From Fermentimonas sp. (GTDB lineage: Bacteria > Bacteroidota > Bacteroidia > Bacteroidales > Dysgonomonadaceae): a DNA stretch of 64,000 bases. Positions 23,334 through 32,973 of this stretch are shown piece after piece (the first letter of the stretch is position 1; the number at the start of each line of letters is the position of its first letter). Both the position numbers and the translations under genes were made by a program. The notes under the pieces were generated by a model. It was not told the DNA's origin. It saw nothing but the letters and a program-made list of their open reading frames with translations, and made no database searches. The stretch lies in NCBI GenBank assembly GCA_015478775.1, contig JADMKP010000009.1, positions 32,159 to 96,158 of the forward strand. Reading direction: 5' to 3'.

Positions 23334-24173
23334 CTAATCAGTGAGTTTACTTTCATCATCTTCTTTTGTATATTGCTTCATGGCCTTCAGGCTCATTCCC
23401 ATACTCGAGAATCCTCCATCATTGTAAAGATTTTGCATAGTAACCTTACGAGTAAGATCTGAAAACATTACAACACAATAGTCGGCTGCATCGTCCGCAT
23501 CGGCATTACCAATTGGCGCCATACGCTCTGAGAAGTCCAAAAGTTCCATCATTCCCTTAACGCCACTGCCCGCAGTTGTCATTGTGGGCGACTGAGATAT
23601 AGTATTTACACGCACACCTTTGTCGCGTCCGTAAATATAACCAAAACTACGTGTGATCGACTCTAATAATGCTTTGGCATCAGACATGTCGTTGTATCCA
23701 TAAAACACTCGTTGTGCAGCCACGTAAGTAAGAGCTAGTACAGAGCCACTTGTTTCAATTGCATCTAGTTTGCGAGCAACTTGCAACATTTTGTGAAATG
23801 AAATAGCTGATATATCTAAAGTTTTGTGAAGCATATCATAGTCAAGATCATCATAAGTTCTTTTCTTTCTAACGTTAGGCGACATGCCAATTGAGTGAAG
23901 AACAAAATCTATTTTACCTCCAAGAATTTCCATAGATTTTGTGAAAACCATTTCTAGATCTTCAACATTTGTTGCATCAGCAGGAAGAATTTCAGCATTT
24001 AGCTTTTTGCCCAACACCTCGGTGTCTCCCATACGAACTGCAACAGGAGTGTTTGAAAGTGTAATAATAGCACCTTCTTCTACTGCTCTTTCAGCTACCT
24101 TCCATGCGATAGACTTATCGTTTAATGCTCCGAATATAATTCCTCTTTTACCTTTTAATAAATTGTAACTCAT
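23334..24173 (-). CDS. fabI: Enoyl-[acyl-carrier-protein] reductase (ORF listed from 24182)
   Basis: KGKRGIIFGALNDKSIAWKVA; DFVLHSIGMSP; YNDMSDAKALLESITRSF. Confidence 0.92.
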   Translation of the reverse strand: MSYNLLKGKRGIIFGALNDKSIAWKVAERAVEEGAIITLSNTPVAVRMGDTEVLGKKLNAEILPADATNVEDLEMVFTKSMEILGGKIDFVLHSIGMSPNVRKKRTYDDLDYDMLHKTLDISAISFHKMLQVARKLDAIETSGSVLALTYVAAQRVFYGYNDMSDAKALLESITRSFGYIYGRDKGVRVNTISQSPTMTTAGSGVKGMMELLDFSERMAPIGNADADDAADYCVVMFSDLTRKVTMQNLYNDGGFSSMGMSLKAMKQYTKEDDESKLTD

Positions 24174-24300
24174 AATTTTCAATATTATCTGTGATTATAT
24201 TTACCTATATAAAACAGGGTAAATGTATAAAACTGCGCAAATGTACAAAAAATGTGCAATAACTAAACGTTTAACATTAAATTAAGTTCTCAATAACAAT

Positions 24301-24975
24301 TTATTTTTCATTCTCAACTGTAATTCCTTTCCAAACAAAGGCTGCTATTGCCGCACCTAGAAATGGAGCAACAATAAATAACCAAAGTTGAGAAAGAGCA
24401 GCACCCCCTTCAAAAATTGCAGGTCCAATGCTACGTGCAGGATTCACAGATGTTCCAGTAATAGGTATACAAACAATGTGGACTAAAACTAGAGCTAAAC
24501 CAATTGCCAGCCCCGCAAATTTATTGAGTCCGTTTTTAGCTGTTACCCCGAGTACCACTAATACAAATATAAATGTGAAAACTGTCTCTGCTACAAAAGC
24601 CACCGACATTTGTCCTTCTGCAAAACCATTTGCACCTGTTAAAGTGGTTGTTGATCCTGAGTCTTTTGCAAGAAACCAAAGTATCGAAGATCCTATAATA
24701 GCTCCAATAACCTGAAAGACCATATACATTCCAGCATCTTTCCCACTCATTCTGCCCGAAAGGAAAGCTCCTAATGTAATTGCAGGATTTATATGACATC
24801 CCGATACACTACCTATTGCATATGCCATTGCAACTACCGACAATCCAAATGCAAACGCTACACCTAGTGTTCCAACAGACAAGAAAGGCTGTTCGGCACC
24901 TGCAAATACAGCTGCACCACATCCCATTAATACCAGTACCATTGTTCCGATTAATTCAGCTAAATATTTCTTCAT
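24301..24975 (-). CDS. aqpZ: Aquaporin (MIP family, AqpZ-like)
   Basis: Two NPA motifs: GCHINPAITLG and GTSVNPARSIGPA. Confidence 0.95.
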   Translation of the reverse strand: MKKYLAELIGTMVLVLMGCGAAVFAGAEQPFLSVGTLGVAFAFGLSVVAMAYAIGSVSGCHINPAITLGAFLSGRMSGKDAGMYMVFQVIGAIIGSSILWFLAKDSGSTTTLTGANGFAEGQMSVAFVAETVFTFIFVLVVLGVTAKNGLNKFAGLAIGLALVLVHIVCIPITGTSVNPARSIGPAIFEGGAALSQLWLFIVAPFLGAAIAAFVWKGITVENEK

Positions 24976-25244
24976 GATTTTACTATTTATAAATGAAACA
25001 TGTAATTGCTTAGTTTTTTACATTTTGTAATTTTACTACTTCAATAGATGAGTAATATGCAAAGAAAATATAATATTTTATAATCTCAATGTTTTATTTG
25101 GAAAATTAGTTGATAGCCACAATTTAAACTTCAAATAATGAAACCTGATAATTGCTTTCTGATTAAATGATTTAGAGATTTTTAAATGAAACATTTTGAA
25201 CTTTTGCTCCTATAATTGTTTATAAAGTAGGTGTAATTTTAGTT

Positions 25245-25967
25245 ATGACAGTCACATATATATATCATAGTTGTTATTTAATTGAGTTTGATGAGTTTTC
25301 GGTCCTATTCGACTTTTACGAAGATTCTCTTCGAGAAGATGGTACGTATTGGATAACAGATTATTTACTCAATAAAGAGGAGGACCTTTACGTATTCTGC
25401 TCTCATTCTCATTCCGATCATTTTAATCAGGATATTCTTTCTTGGAGGAAAAATAAAACAAATATTCGCTATATTTTTTCATTCGAGTTACTACAGAGTA
25501 ATTGTGCCGATGTAGATGCTGCCGTATACCTCAAGAAAGAAGATTATTTTAAAGATCATAGAATAAAAGTAAAAGCATTTGGGTCCACAGATATAGGTTG
25601 TTCCTTTCTAATTGGATATAATGATCAACTATTTTTTCATGCCGGCGATTTAAATAACTGGCACTGGAGAGATGAGGTCAGCGCTGAAGAGGCTCTCACT
25701 TACGAGAATAATTTTTTATGTGAATTGGAGCTGATTTCTGAAAGGTCTGATAATTTATACCTTGCAATGTTTCCGATCGACCCTCGCCTAGGTAAAGACT
25801 TCATACGTGGAGCCGAACAGTTTATATCGCGTATCCAAACAGAGTATCTCGTACCTATGCATTTTGGTGAAAACTATGACAAGGTAAATCAATTTGAAGC
25901 AATAGCAGCCGAAAGTGGATGCACTTATTTGCCGATAACCAATAGAGGGCAATCTTTCAAACTTTGA
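25245..25967 (+). CDS. MBL-fold metallo-hydrolase
   Basis: SHSHSDHFN metal-binding motif; FFHAGDLNNWHW; LVPMHFGEN. Confidence 0.85.
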   Translation: MTVTYIYHSCYLIEFDEFSVLFDFYEDSLREDGTYWITDYLLNKEEDLYVFCSHSHSDHFNQDILSWRKNKTNIRYIFSFELLQSNCADVDAAVYLKKEDYFKDHRIKVKAFGSTDIGCSFLIGYNDQLFFHAGDLNNWHWRDEVSAEEALTYENNFLCELELISERSDNLYLAMFPIDPRLGKDFIRGAEQFISRIQTEYLVPMHFGENYDKVNQFEAIAAESGCTYLPITNRGQSFKL

Positions 25968-26022
25968 AATTAATGCAATAGTACTTATTATATCAGCATA
26001 TTAATAATTCAAAAATTATGTA

Positions 26023-26143
26023 TATTATGCCATACCGAGAAATAGTCTAACTTTAGTGAACTATTTCGTTAAGTTAAATGAGCAGAAAACAAGCTTGCTT
26101 GTATTATGCCATAACGAGAAATAGTCTAACTTTAGTGAACTAT
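26023..26143 (+). repeat. Palindromic repeat element, 1.5 tandem copies (79-bp period)
   Basis: TATTATGCCATAnCGAGAAATAGTCTAACTTTAGTGAACTAT begins at 26023 and again at 26102; arms ACTATTTCG/CGAGAAATAGT; related copy at 29395-29483. Confidence 0.85.
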
Positions 26144-26172
26144 AATATTATCAATAAATAAAAAATAAAAAA

Positions 26173-26553
26173 ATGGAAATAAAAGCAAGATTCGATCATT
26201 ATAATATCAACGTTTTCAGTCTTCAGAAAAGTATTAAATTTTATGAAGAATCACTAGGACTTAAGGAGGTGCGCAGGAAGGAAGCGTCAGATGGATCTTT
26301 TATACTGGTATTTATGGGAGATGGTATAACAGGTTTTACTCTAGAGCTTACTTGGTTAAGAGACTGGGATAGAACTTATAACATGGGTGATAACGAGCAG
26401 CATATGTGCTTAAGGGTTGAAGGCGATTATGACGAAATAAGGGCATATCATAAGGAGATGGGTTGTGTTTGTTACGAAAACCATGATATGGGACTCTATT
26501 TTATAAATGACCCCGATGGATATTGGATAGAAATATTACCTTTGCGTAAATAA
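26173..26553 (+). CDS. VOC family protein (glyoxalase I-like)
   Basis: FDHYNINVFSLQKSIKFYEESLGLKEVRRKE; HMCLRV; FINDPDGYWIEILP. Confidence 0.9.
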   Translation: MEIKARFDHYNINVFSLQKSIKFYEESLGLKEVRRKEASDGSFILVFMGDGITGFTLELTWLRDWDRTYNMGDNEQHMCLRVEGDYDEIRAYHKEMGCVCYENHDMGLYFINDPDGYWIEILPLRK

Positions 26554-26571
26554 AAGAAAGAAAGCAATTGT

Positions 26572-28419
26572 ATGAATTATTTTAATTATAAGCGTCGCCC
26601 CACAATAAATGTACCTGTGGGTAATGTTTACATGGGTGGAAGCTATCCTGTTGTTATTCAAACAATGACAAATACAAATACATTGGATACCGAAGCTAGT
26701 GTTGCTCAGTGTGAGAGAATTATTGAATCGGGTGCAGATCTTATTCGGTTAACAACTCAAGGTGTTCGCGAAGCTAATAATCTTAGAGAGATACATCAGC
26801 AACTTCGAGATAAAGGCTATAACACTCCGCTGTCGGCTGATATTCATTTTAATCCACGCGCGGCTCATGTGGCTGCTACAATTGCCGAAAAAGTAAGGAT
26901 AAACCCAGGTAACTATGTTGACAAGCAGAAAACATTTGCCGAGGTAGAATATAATGATGAGGAGTATGCTTTAGAGCTGCAAAAAATAAGAGAGAAGGTT
27001 GTCCCCTTCCTACAAATTTGCAAAGAGCATGGAACTGCTGTCAGAATTGGTGTGAATCACGGTTCTCTTTCAGATAGAATAATGACTCGCTACGGCGATA
27101 CGCCAGCCGGAATGGTTGAGTCTTGCATGGAGTTTCTGCGCATTGCAATTGATGAGAACTTCAACGATATAGTTATTTCAATGAAGGCTTCCAATACATT
27201 GCTTATGACAAAGGCAGTTAGGCTACTTGTTTATACAATGGACAAAGAAAATATTCATTTTCCTCTTCACTTGGGTGTAACAGAAGCAGGCAACGGAGAT
27301 GATGGAAGAATGAAGTCTGCGGTTGGTATTGGTGCACTTTTAATTGATGGAATGGGAGATACTATTCGCGTTTCTTTAAGTGAAGATCCAGAAGCCGAAG
27401 TGCCGGTTGCAAAAAAGCTGGTTGAGTATGTTGCTAAACTCGAAGGACATGAAGTTATTAACGCCGAACATTTTCCTGGCTTTTCTCCTTTTGCAATGGA
27501 TAAGCGCGAAACAAAGCCTGTATGGAATATAGGTGGCGAACATTTGCCTGTAGTAATTTCTGATAGAAGCAGGATAAGTGATATGTCCATTAATCCTCAT
27601 TTTATCCCCGATTACATATATGTGGGAGAAAGAGTTCCGGAGAACTTCAATAAAGGAATGAAATCTATTGTCGATTTTGAAAACTGGGAAGACAAAGTAG
27701 ATAATTTTCCAATGTTTACTATCAACTCAATTGAAGAAATTAAAAACTGCAATGCAAGAGCCAAGTTCTTAAAACTATCATATCCCGATCTCAATGATAA
27801 GATAATTTCCTTTTTAAAAGAGTGTAGTGGTGTAGTGGTAATTCTTACCACAAATCATCTAAATAGAGTGGGTGAGCAAAGAGCGTTTTTTCATAAATTG
27901 CTAATCGAAGAGTGTGATATACCAGTAGTTTTGCATCAAAACTACAATGAAGATGAAGCTGAAGATATTCAAATTAAAGGTGGCGTAGATTTTGGCACTC
28001 TTCTATTGGATGGATTCGGTAACGGAATTATGATGAGCAACGAAGGTAAAATAGATATAAATGATATGGATGCATATTCATTTGGTCTATTGCAGGCTGC
28101 AAGAGCCAGAACTAGTAAAACAGAATTTATATCATGCCCCGGATGCGGCAGAACCCTTTTTGATCTACAAACTACTGTTGCCCTTATTCAAAAGCATTTT
28201 TCGCATTTAAAACATCTTAAGATTGGTGTAATGGGTTGTATTGTAAATGGAGTGGGTGAGATGGCTGATGCCGACTATGGCTATGTTGGTGCCGAGCATG
28301 GCAAAATTTCTCTATACAGAAAGAAACTACTTGTAGAAAAAAATATTCCCCAAGCAGAAGCTGTAGAGCGTTTGATTCAGCTTATAAAAGATCATGGCGA
28401 TTGGGTAGAGCCTTCATAA
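26572..28419 (+). CDS. ispG: 4-hydroxy-3-methylbut-2-enyl diphosphate synthase (long form with insertion domain)
   Basis: VQTMTNTNTLDTEASVAQC; ADIHFNP; SCPGCGRTLFDLQ; GCIVNGVGEMADADYGYVG. Confidence 0.95.
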   Translation: MNYFNYKRRPTINVPVGNVYMGGSYPVVIQTMTNTNTLDTEASVAQCERIIESGADLIRLTTQGVREANNLREIHQQLRDKGYNTPLSADIHFNPRAAHVAATIAEKVRINPGNYVDKQKTFAEVEYNDEEYALELQKIREKVVPFLQICKEHGTAVRIGVNHGSLSDRIMTRYGDTPAGMVESCMEFLRIAIDENFNDIVISMKASNTLLMTKAVRLLVYTMDKENIHFPLHLGVTEAGNGDDGRMKSAVGIGALLIDGMGDTIRVSLSEDPEAEVPVAKKLVEYVAKLEGHEVINAEHFPGFSPFAMDKRETKPVWNIGGEHLPVVISDRSRISDMSINPHFIPDYIYVGERVPENFNKGMKSIVDFENWEDKVDNFPMFTINSIEEIKNCNARAKFLKLSYPDLNDKIISFLKECSGVVVILTTNHLNRVGEQRAFFHKLLIEECDIPVVLHQNYNEDEAEDIQIKGGVDFGTLLLDGFGNGIMMSNEGKIDINDMDAYSFGLLQAARARTSKTEFISCPGCGRTLFDLQTTVALIQKHFSHLKHLKIGVMGCIVNGVGEMADADYGYVGAEHGKISLYRKKLLVEKNIPQAEAVERLIQLIKDHGDWVEPS

Positions 28420-28446
28420 CATGAATATTTTGTATATTTGCAGTAT

Positions 28447-29235
28447 ATGAAAAAATTAGTAATTGTAGGTTGCGGTTATCTTGCAAATATAATAGCAGAT
28501 GCCTATTTAAACGGGTTATTACCTCTTTATGATATAGTGGGTGTTTATTCACGAACTAATTCAAAAGCCACACGTCTTTCTGACAAAATAAAAAGCGGTG
28601 GAAGAGAATGCCTTGCTGCAACATCTTTAAATGAGTTGCTTGATCTTAAACCCGATATATTGGTGGAAGCAGCAAACCCTGCAGCAATGAAAGAGCTGGC
28701 TGTTAAAACGCTCGAAAATGGCACCTCTATTGTAACTTTATCAATTGGTGCTTTAGCTGATAATAATTTCTTAGAAGAAATAAAAAGTGCTGCTAATACA
28801 AATGGCAGTAAAGTTTACATAGCTTCGGGTGCCACAGGGGGTTTTGATGTGTTAAGAACAGCAACATTAATGGGAAATGCCACCGCAAGTTTTTTTAATG
28901 AAAAAGGTGTTAGAGCACTCAGAGGTTCATATCACTATAACAGTAATATGGAGAAAGAGAACCAAACAGTTTTTTCTGGAACTGCAAGAGAGGCTATTAA
29001 TACTTTTCCCACTGGATTAAATGTAGCTGTTGCAGCTTCACTGGCAACTGTAGGACCCGAAAAGTTGCAAGTAACAATGGAATCCACTCCCAGCTTTACA
29101 GGAGACAGGCAGCGTGTAGAAATTACAAACGATGAGGTTCACGCAGTGGTTGATGTTTTTAGTGCAACTCCTGCCATAGCTGCTTGGTCTGTTGTTAGTA
29201 CTTTACAAAATATTGTTTCTCCTATCGTTTTTTAG
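28447..29235 (+). CDS. Aspartate dehydrogenase-like (DUF108) protein (ORF listed from 28438)
   Basis: MKKLVIVGCGYLANIIADAYLNG Rossmann; DILVEAANPAAMKELAV; IASGATGGFDVLRTA. Confidence 0.78.
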   Translation: MKKLVIVGCGYLANIIADAYLNGLLPLYDIVGVYSRTNSKATRLSDKIKSGGRECLAATSLNELLDLKPDILVEAANPAAMKELAVKTLENGTSIVTLSIGALADNNFLEEIKSAANTNGSKVYIASGATGGFDVLRTATLMGNATASFFNEKGVRALRGSYHYNSNMEKENQTVFSGTAREAINTFPTGLNVAVAASLATVGPEKLQVTMESTPSFTGDRQRVEITNDEVHAVVDVFSATPAIAAWSVVSTLQNIVSPIVF

Positions 29236-29246
29236 TTTCTCTTTTT

Positions 29247-29312
29247 CTCGCACCATCTTGTAATTTCACTCGTACCTTGCTCTTACCTTGCTCGGTTAAT
29301 CCTCGTTTACAA
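29247..29312 (+). repeat. Six degenerate 11-bp tandem units, consensus about CTCGTACCTTG
   Basis: CTCGCACCATC TTGTAATTTCA CTCGTACCTTG CTCTTACCTTG CTCGGTTAATC CTCGTTTACAA in register; inverted copy GGTAAGAGCAA at 29321-29331. Confidence 0.7.
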
Positions 29313-29394
29313 AAGAAGTTGGTAAGAGCAAAATCAGACTTAAATAATAGTGAAGTAAAAGATTGATATGGCAATGAAAGGGCTTAAAAACTGC

Positions 29395-29483
29395 CTAAAG
29401 TTAGTCAACTATTTCGGTAAACTAAATGAGCAGAAGACAATTTTGTTTGGATTATGCCATAGCGAGAAATAGTCTAACTTTAG
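29395..29483 (+). repeat. 89-bp palindromic/MITE-like element with 10-bp perfect inverted ends
   Basis: CTAAAGTTAG...CTAACTTTAG ends, nested ACTATTTC/GAAATAGT; same core as 26023-26143. Confidence 0.85.
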
Positions 29484-29489
29484 TGAAGC

Positions 29490-30383
29490 TTAAATTGTAA
29501 TACCCGTATACTCTGATAAATTATTCAACACTTTCTCGCTCAGTCGTTCAAACGCCTGACGTGTTCTCCCTGTGGAAACTTGCATGCATTTTACTTTAGG
29601 ATGACTAAGAAGATGTTCTCCACCTAATGCACCAACGGTATCGCAATAACAAAGATTGTTGCCTTCAAGCCATTTTAAAAATGGTTCTTCGTCCCATGCA
29701 GGTGAGAGCCCGGTGTTAAACAATATTTTATTGACTCCCATTTTCTCGAAATGTTCTTTGTGAATTAATACAGTATTTCTATTAAGGCAGCAGCATATTA
29801 CTTCGTTCTCGGTGAGCAGTTCATCTAAAGGACGAAAACGATATCCCTTTGCTTTAGCTTCTTCTTTTTCACTTCTGGCAAAATAACTTATATCAGCACC
29901 AAAAAAATGTAAAGCATCGGCTATCATTCCACCAGACTTTCCTAGTCCTACAATACCTGCTTTTAATCCGGTAATCTCTCTGGCCACTCCATCCCAGGGC
30001 TCTTGATCAAAGCCATGCAGGCAGCGTACCAATTCGCTAATAACATATTCAACTACACCTTCATCACCATAATCTCTTATCCCGGTTACGGTTATCCCTC
30101 TGCTATTTGCGTAATTTATATCAACATTTGCACTCTCTGGGGTATATAGCGAATTACACATTCCTATATATTTTAAATTCGGGCATTGTTCCATTGCCTT
30201 TTTGGTGAGTTGAGACGTATAACTAAGTAATACGGCATCGGCATCATCAATTCTGTGGGCTATCTCCTCATCATCTTCAGGAATATCAAAGTACATTATT
30301 ACATCTTCCGCAAATGAAATTAAATTATCTTCTGCAGAAGGAATTAAGCTTACGGGTTCTATAGCAACTAATTTCTTAAACAT
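29490..30383 (-). CDS. D-2-hydroxyacid dehydrogenase family (NAD-binding)
   Basis: KAGIVGLGKSGGMIADALHFFGADISYFAR Rossmann; NLKYIGMCNSLYT; LLSHPKVKCMQVSTGRTRQAFERL. Confidence 0.78.
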   Translation of the reverse strand: MFKKLVAIEPVSLIPSAEDNLISFAEDVIMYFDIPEDDEEIAHRIDDADAVLLSYTSQLTKKAMEQCPNLKYIGMCNSLYTPESANVDINYANSRGITVTGIRDYGDEGVVEYVISELVRCLHGFDQEPWDGVAREITGLKAGIVGLGKSGGMIADALHFFGADISYFARSEKEEAKAKGYRFRPLDELLTENEVICCCLNRNTVLIHKEHFEKMGVNKILFNTGLSPAWDEEPFLKWLEGNNLCYCDTVGALGGEHLLSHPKVKCMQVSTGRTRQAFERLSEKVLNNLSEYTGITI

Positions 30384-30571
30384 ATTGACAAGGGTTTTAT
30401 ATTGATTGTTTTAATTTCCACAAATATACGTTGATACAACCGGATACAATAATTTTTTCAAATAATAATTGTTGCCTAAAATTTGGTGTTTTAACGAAAA
30501 AGTAGTAATATTGCACCCGCTTTTGAACGGAATAAATATATATTGTTTGTTCTTGAAAAAGCATTGTTCTA

Positions 30572-30645
30572 GGTCCCATAGCTCAGTTGGTTAGAGCACC
30601 TGACTCATAATCAGGGAGTCACTGGTTCAAGCCCAGTTGGGACCA
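30572..30645 (+). tRNA. tRNA with CAT anticodon (Met or lysidine-modified Ile2)
   Basis: GGTCCCA...TGGGACC acceptor pairing, CCTGACTCATAATCAGG anticodon arm, CTGGTTCAAGCCCAG T-arm; 3' CCA not encoded. Confidence 0.93.
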
Positions 30646-30658
30646 CTTAAATAATTAG

Positions 30659-30691
30659 AGGGGATTGGCTTAATTGGCGGTCCCTTTTTTT
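30659..30691 (+). terminator. Possible terminator after the tRNA
   Basis: AGGGGA...TCCCT imperfect stem followed by T7. Confidence 0.45.
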
Positions 30692-30711
30692 ATTGAATTT
30701 ATCTGGCAAAA

Positions 30712-30752
30712 AAGAGAGAGATGATAAAGTTTAATTTAATCATCTCTCTCTT
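30712..30752 (-). terminator. Intrinsic terminator of the exuT operon (minus strand)
   Basis: AAGAGAGAGATGAT / ATCATCTCTCTCTT 14-bp perfect stem; T-tract on the minus strand side (CTCTCTCTTTTTTG). Confidence 0.85.
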
Positions 30753-30784
30753 AAAATTTATATCAATACTTAACAGACTTATAG

Positions 30785-32254
30785 CTACATTTCTGTTATA
30801 ACTTGGTAATGAGGTACAAGTGACTTCATTATTAACCATCCTATAAGATATGCAAATGCGCATACACAGAAGATGATAAAATAACCCGATTCAATTCCTT
30901 CAAATCCCATAAATTTAAGATTATTGTTGGCCGAAAAATCAAAAAGAAGACCCGATCCCTGGTTTATAAAATAAGATCCAATTCCGCCTGCCATTCCACC
31001 AATACCTGTGATAGTACCTACTGCGTACTTGGGGAACATGTCGCTAACAGTTGTAAATATATTTGCCGACCACGACTGGTGTGCAGCTGCTGCAATACCA
31101 ATAATAATTACGGGGAGCCACACTGAAATAGTACCTAAAGGTTGTGCAAATAGTATTAACACTGGGAACATAGCAAACATAAGCATAGCTCTCATTCTAC
31201 CCTGGTAGGGGTCCATTTTTTTCTTCTTCATAAAGTATGCAGGGAAGTAACCTGCTGCAAAAACGGATATCATTGAGATAGCATATACAAGGAATACATG
31301 TGGGGCACTTTCAGTAGAATCTAAATCATAAACAGACTTCAAGTAGGCAGGAATCCAGAAAAGAAGAAACCACCATACACCATCAGTAAGGAATTTGCCA
31401 ACTGCAAAAGACCATGTTTGTTTGTGTCTGAACGCCTGTTTAAATGTTACTTTACGGCCAGCTTTAGCATTTTCTTTTATAGGTGCATTAATTAAAGCAG
31501 CGTCTGTTATCTCATCTTGATTAATATAAGCTAATTCTGCAGCATTTACTCTTTTGCTTTTTTCAGGTTTATCATAAAGAAATACCCAGAATCCCATCCA
31601 TAAAAACCCTAGTGCACCAATAATAATAAATGCCATTTCCCATCCCCAGGCTCTTGCAATAAATGGAATTGTTAATGGAGCAATTAAGGCACCAATCTGG
31701 GCACCCGCATTAAATAAACTTGTAGCGTATGCTCTGTCTTTTTTGGGGAAATATTCTGCTGTTGCTTTTATAGCAGCAGGGAAGTTACCTGCTTCTCCAA
31801 TAGCAAGCACGAGTCGGGCAAAAATAAATAATGTAACACTTACAGACACTACCATTGATACATCTCCTACTGTTCCAATAGCTTCGCGTGCACCTGCAAA
31901 ACTCATTGTCCATTCATCTGCAACAATACCAGCTGTGACCAAACCGCAAAATGCATGTATTACAGCGCCTACAGACCAAACTCCAATAGCCCATAAATAC
32001 CCTTTTTTAGTGTCTAAACGATCAACAAATTTTCCTGCAAATAGCATTGATACTGCATAAAAGAGCGAGAACAATCCCGCTATCATACCATAGTCACTAT
32101 TTGTCCAATGAAATTCAGGTGCTATAAAGTCGGACCACGTAAGCGACAAAACTTGTCTATCCAGATAGTTAACTGTAGTAGCCAGAAATAACATCAGACA
32201 TATTGTCCAACGTTGATTGGTCATTTTTGCTTTTTCTTGTTGTAGATTACTCAT
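30785..32254 (-). CDS. exuT: MFS transporter, hexuronate transporter (ExuT-like)
   Basis: NYLDRQVLSLTWSDFIAPEFHWTNSDYGMIAGLFSLFYA; RLVLAIGEAGNFPAAIKATAEYFPKKDRA; context of uronate genes. Confidence 0.88.
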   Translation of the reverse strand: MSNLQQEKAKMTNQRWTICLMLFLATTVNYLDRQVLSLTWSDFIAPEFHWTNSDYGMIAGLFSLFYAVSMLFAGKFVDRLDTKKGYLWAIGVWSVGAVIHAFCGLVTAGIVADEWTMSFAGAREAIGTVGDVSMVVSVSVTLFIFARLVLAIGEAGNFPAAIKATAEYFPKKDRAYATSLFNAGAQIGALIAPLTIPFIARAWGWEMAFIIIGALGFLWMGFWVFLYDKPEKSKRVNAAELAYINQDEITDAALINAPIKENAKAGRKVTFKQAFRHKQTWSFAVGKFLTDGVWWFLLFWIPAYLKSVYDLDSTESAPHVFLVYAISMISVFAAGYFPAYFMKKKKMDPYQGRMRAMLMFAMFPVLILFAQPLGTISVWLPVIIIGIAAAAHQSWSANIFTTVSDMFPKYAVGTITGIGGMAGGIGSYFINQGSGLLFDFSANNNLKFMGFEGIESGYFIIFCVCAFAYLIGWLIMKSLVPHYQVITEM

Positions 32255-32290
32255 GATTTAATTTATGTTTGATTTTCTATATTATGTTTT

Positions 32291-32962
32291 TCACTCTCTA
32301 ATTTGTTTTACTATTGATAGACTCTCTTTGCATAGTTCGGATATTTTGTGCCAATCTCCCCTTTTAATCACTTCATTTGGGAAAAGATTAGATCCAATTC
32401 CTACACATGTTACTCCTGCTTTGAACCATTCTGTGAGACTATGTTTAGTGGGTTCAACACCACCTGTAACCATGATTTTGGACCAAGGCATAGGTCCTTT
32501 TATATTCTTTACAAATGATGGACCTCCCACATTGCCGCCAGGAAATACTTTCACAATTTCTGCTCCCAACTCTTGTGCTAAGCCTATTTCTGATGTGGTA
32601 GCACAGCCTGGAGAGTATGCAATTAGCCTGCGGTTGCATATTTTGAATATTTCAGGATTTAATAATGGACCTACTATAAAATTAGCACCCAATTGAATAT
32701 ACAGAGAGGCTGTTGCTGGGTCTACTATAGATCCAATTCCAAGTATTAGTTCGGGACATTCTTTGTCTGCCCATTTTACTAAATCGGCAAATACCTCATG
32801 TGCGAAATCTCCTCTGTTGGTGAATTCAAATGCTCTTATTCCTCCTTCATAGCAAGCTTTTACAACTTGCTTTGCAACATCTATATCTGAATGATAGAAA
32901 ACGGGTATTATACCGTTCTCCTCCATTGTCTGATACACTTTTAATCTTGAAAACTTTGCCAT
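32291..32962 (-). CDS. kdgA: 2-dehydro-3-deoxyphosphogluconate aldolase
   Basis: GGIRAFEFTNRGDFA; FIVGPLLNPEIFKICNRR; VKVFPGGNVGGPSFVKNIKGPMPWSKIMVTGGVEPT. Confidence 0.9.
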   Translation of the reverse strand: MAKFSRLKVYQTMEENGIIPVFYHSDIDVAKQVVKACYEGGIRAFEFTNRGDFAHEVFADLVKWADKECPELILGIGSIVDPATASLYIQLGANFIVGPLLNPEIFKICNRRLIAYSPGCATTSEIGLAQELGAEIVKVFPGGNVGGPSFVKNIKGPMPWSKIMVTGGVEPTKHSLTEWFKAGVTCVGIGSNLFPNEVIKRGDWHKISELCKESLSIVKQIRE

Positions 32963-32973
32963 ATTTCAATATT

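Noticed and set aside
25245-26553. MBL hydrolase plus VOC protein as a resistance or novel catabolic module
   Set aside because: Separated by the repeat element, no shared operon evidence, and both families are common and promiscuous.
26023-29483. CRISPR array from the repeated TATTATGCCATA...GAAATAG motif
   Set aside because: Only three copies, irregular spacing (79 bp then about 3.3 kb), repeat is part of an extended palindromic element, and no cas genes.
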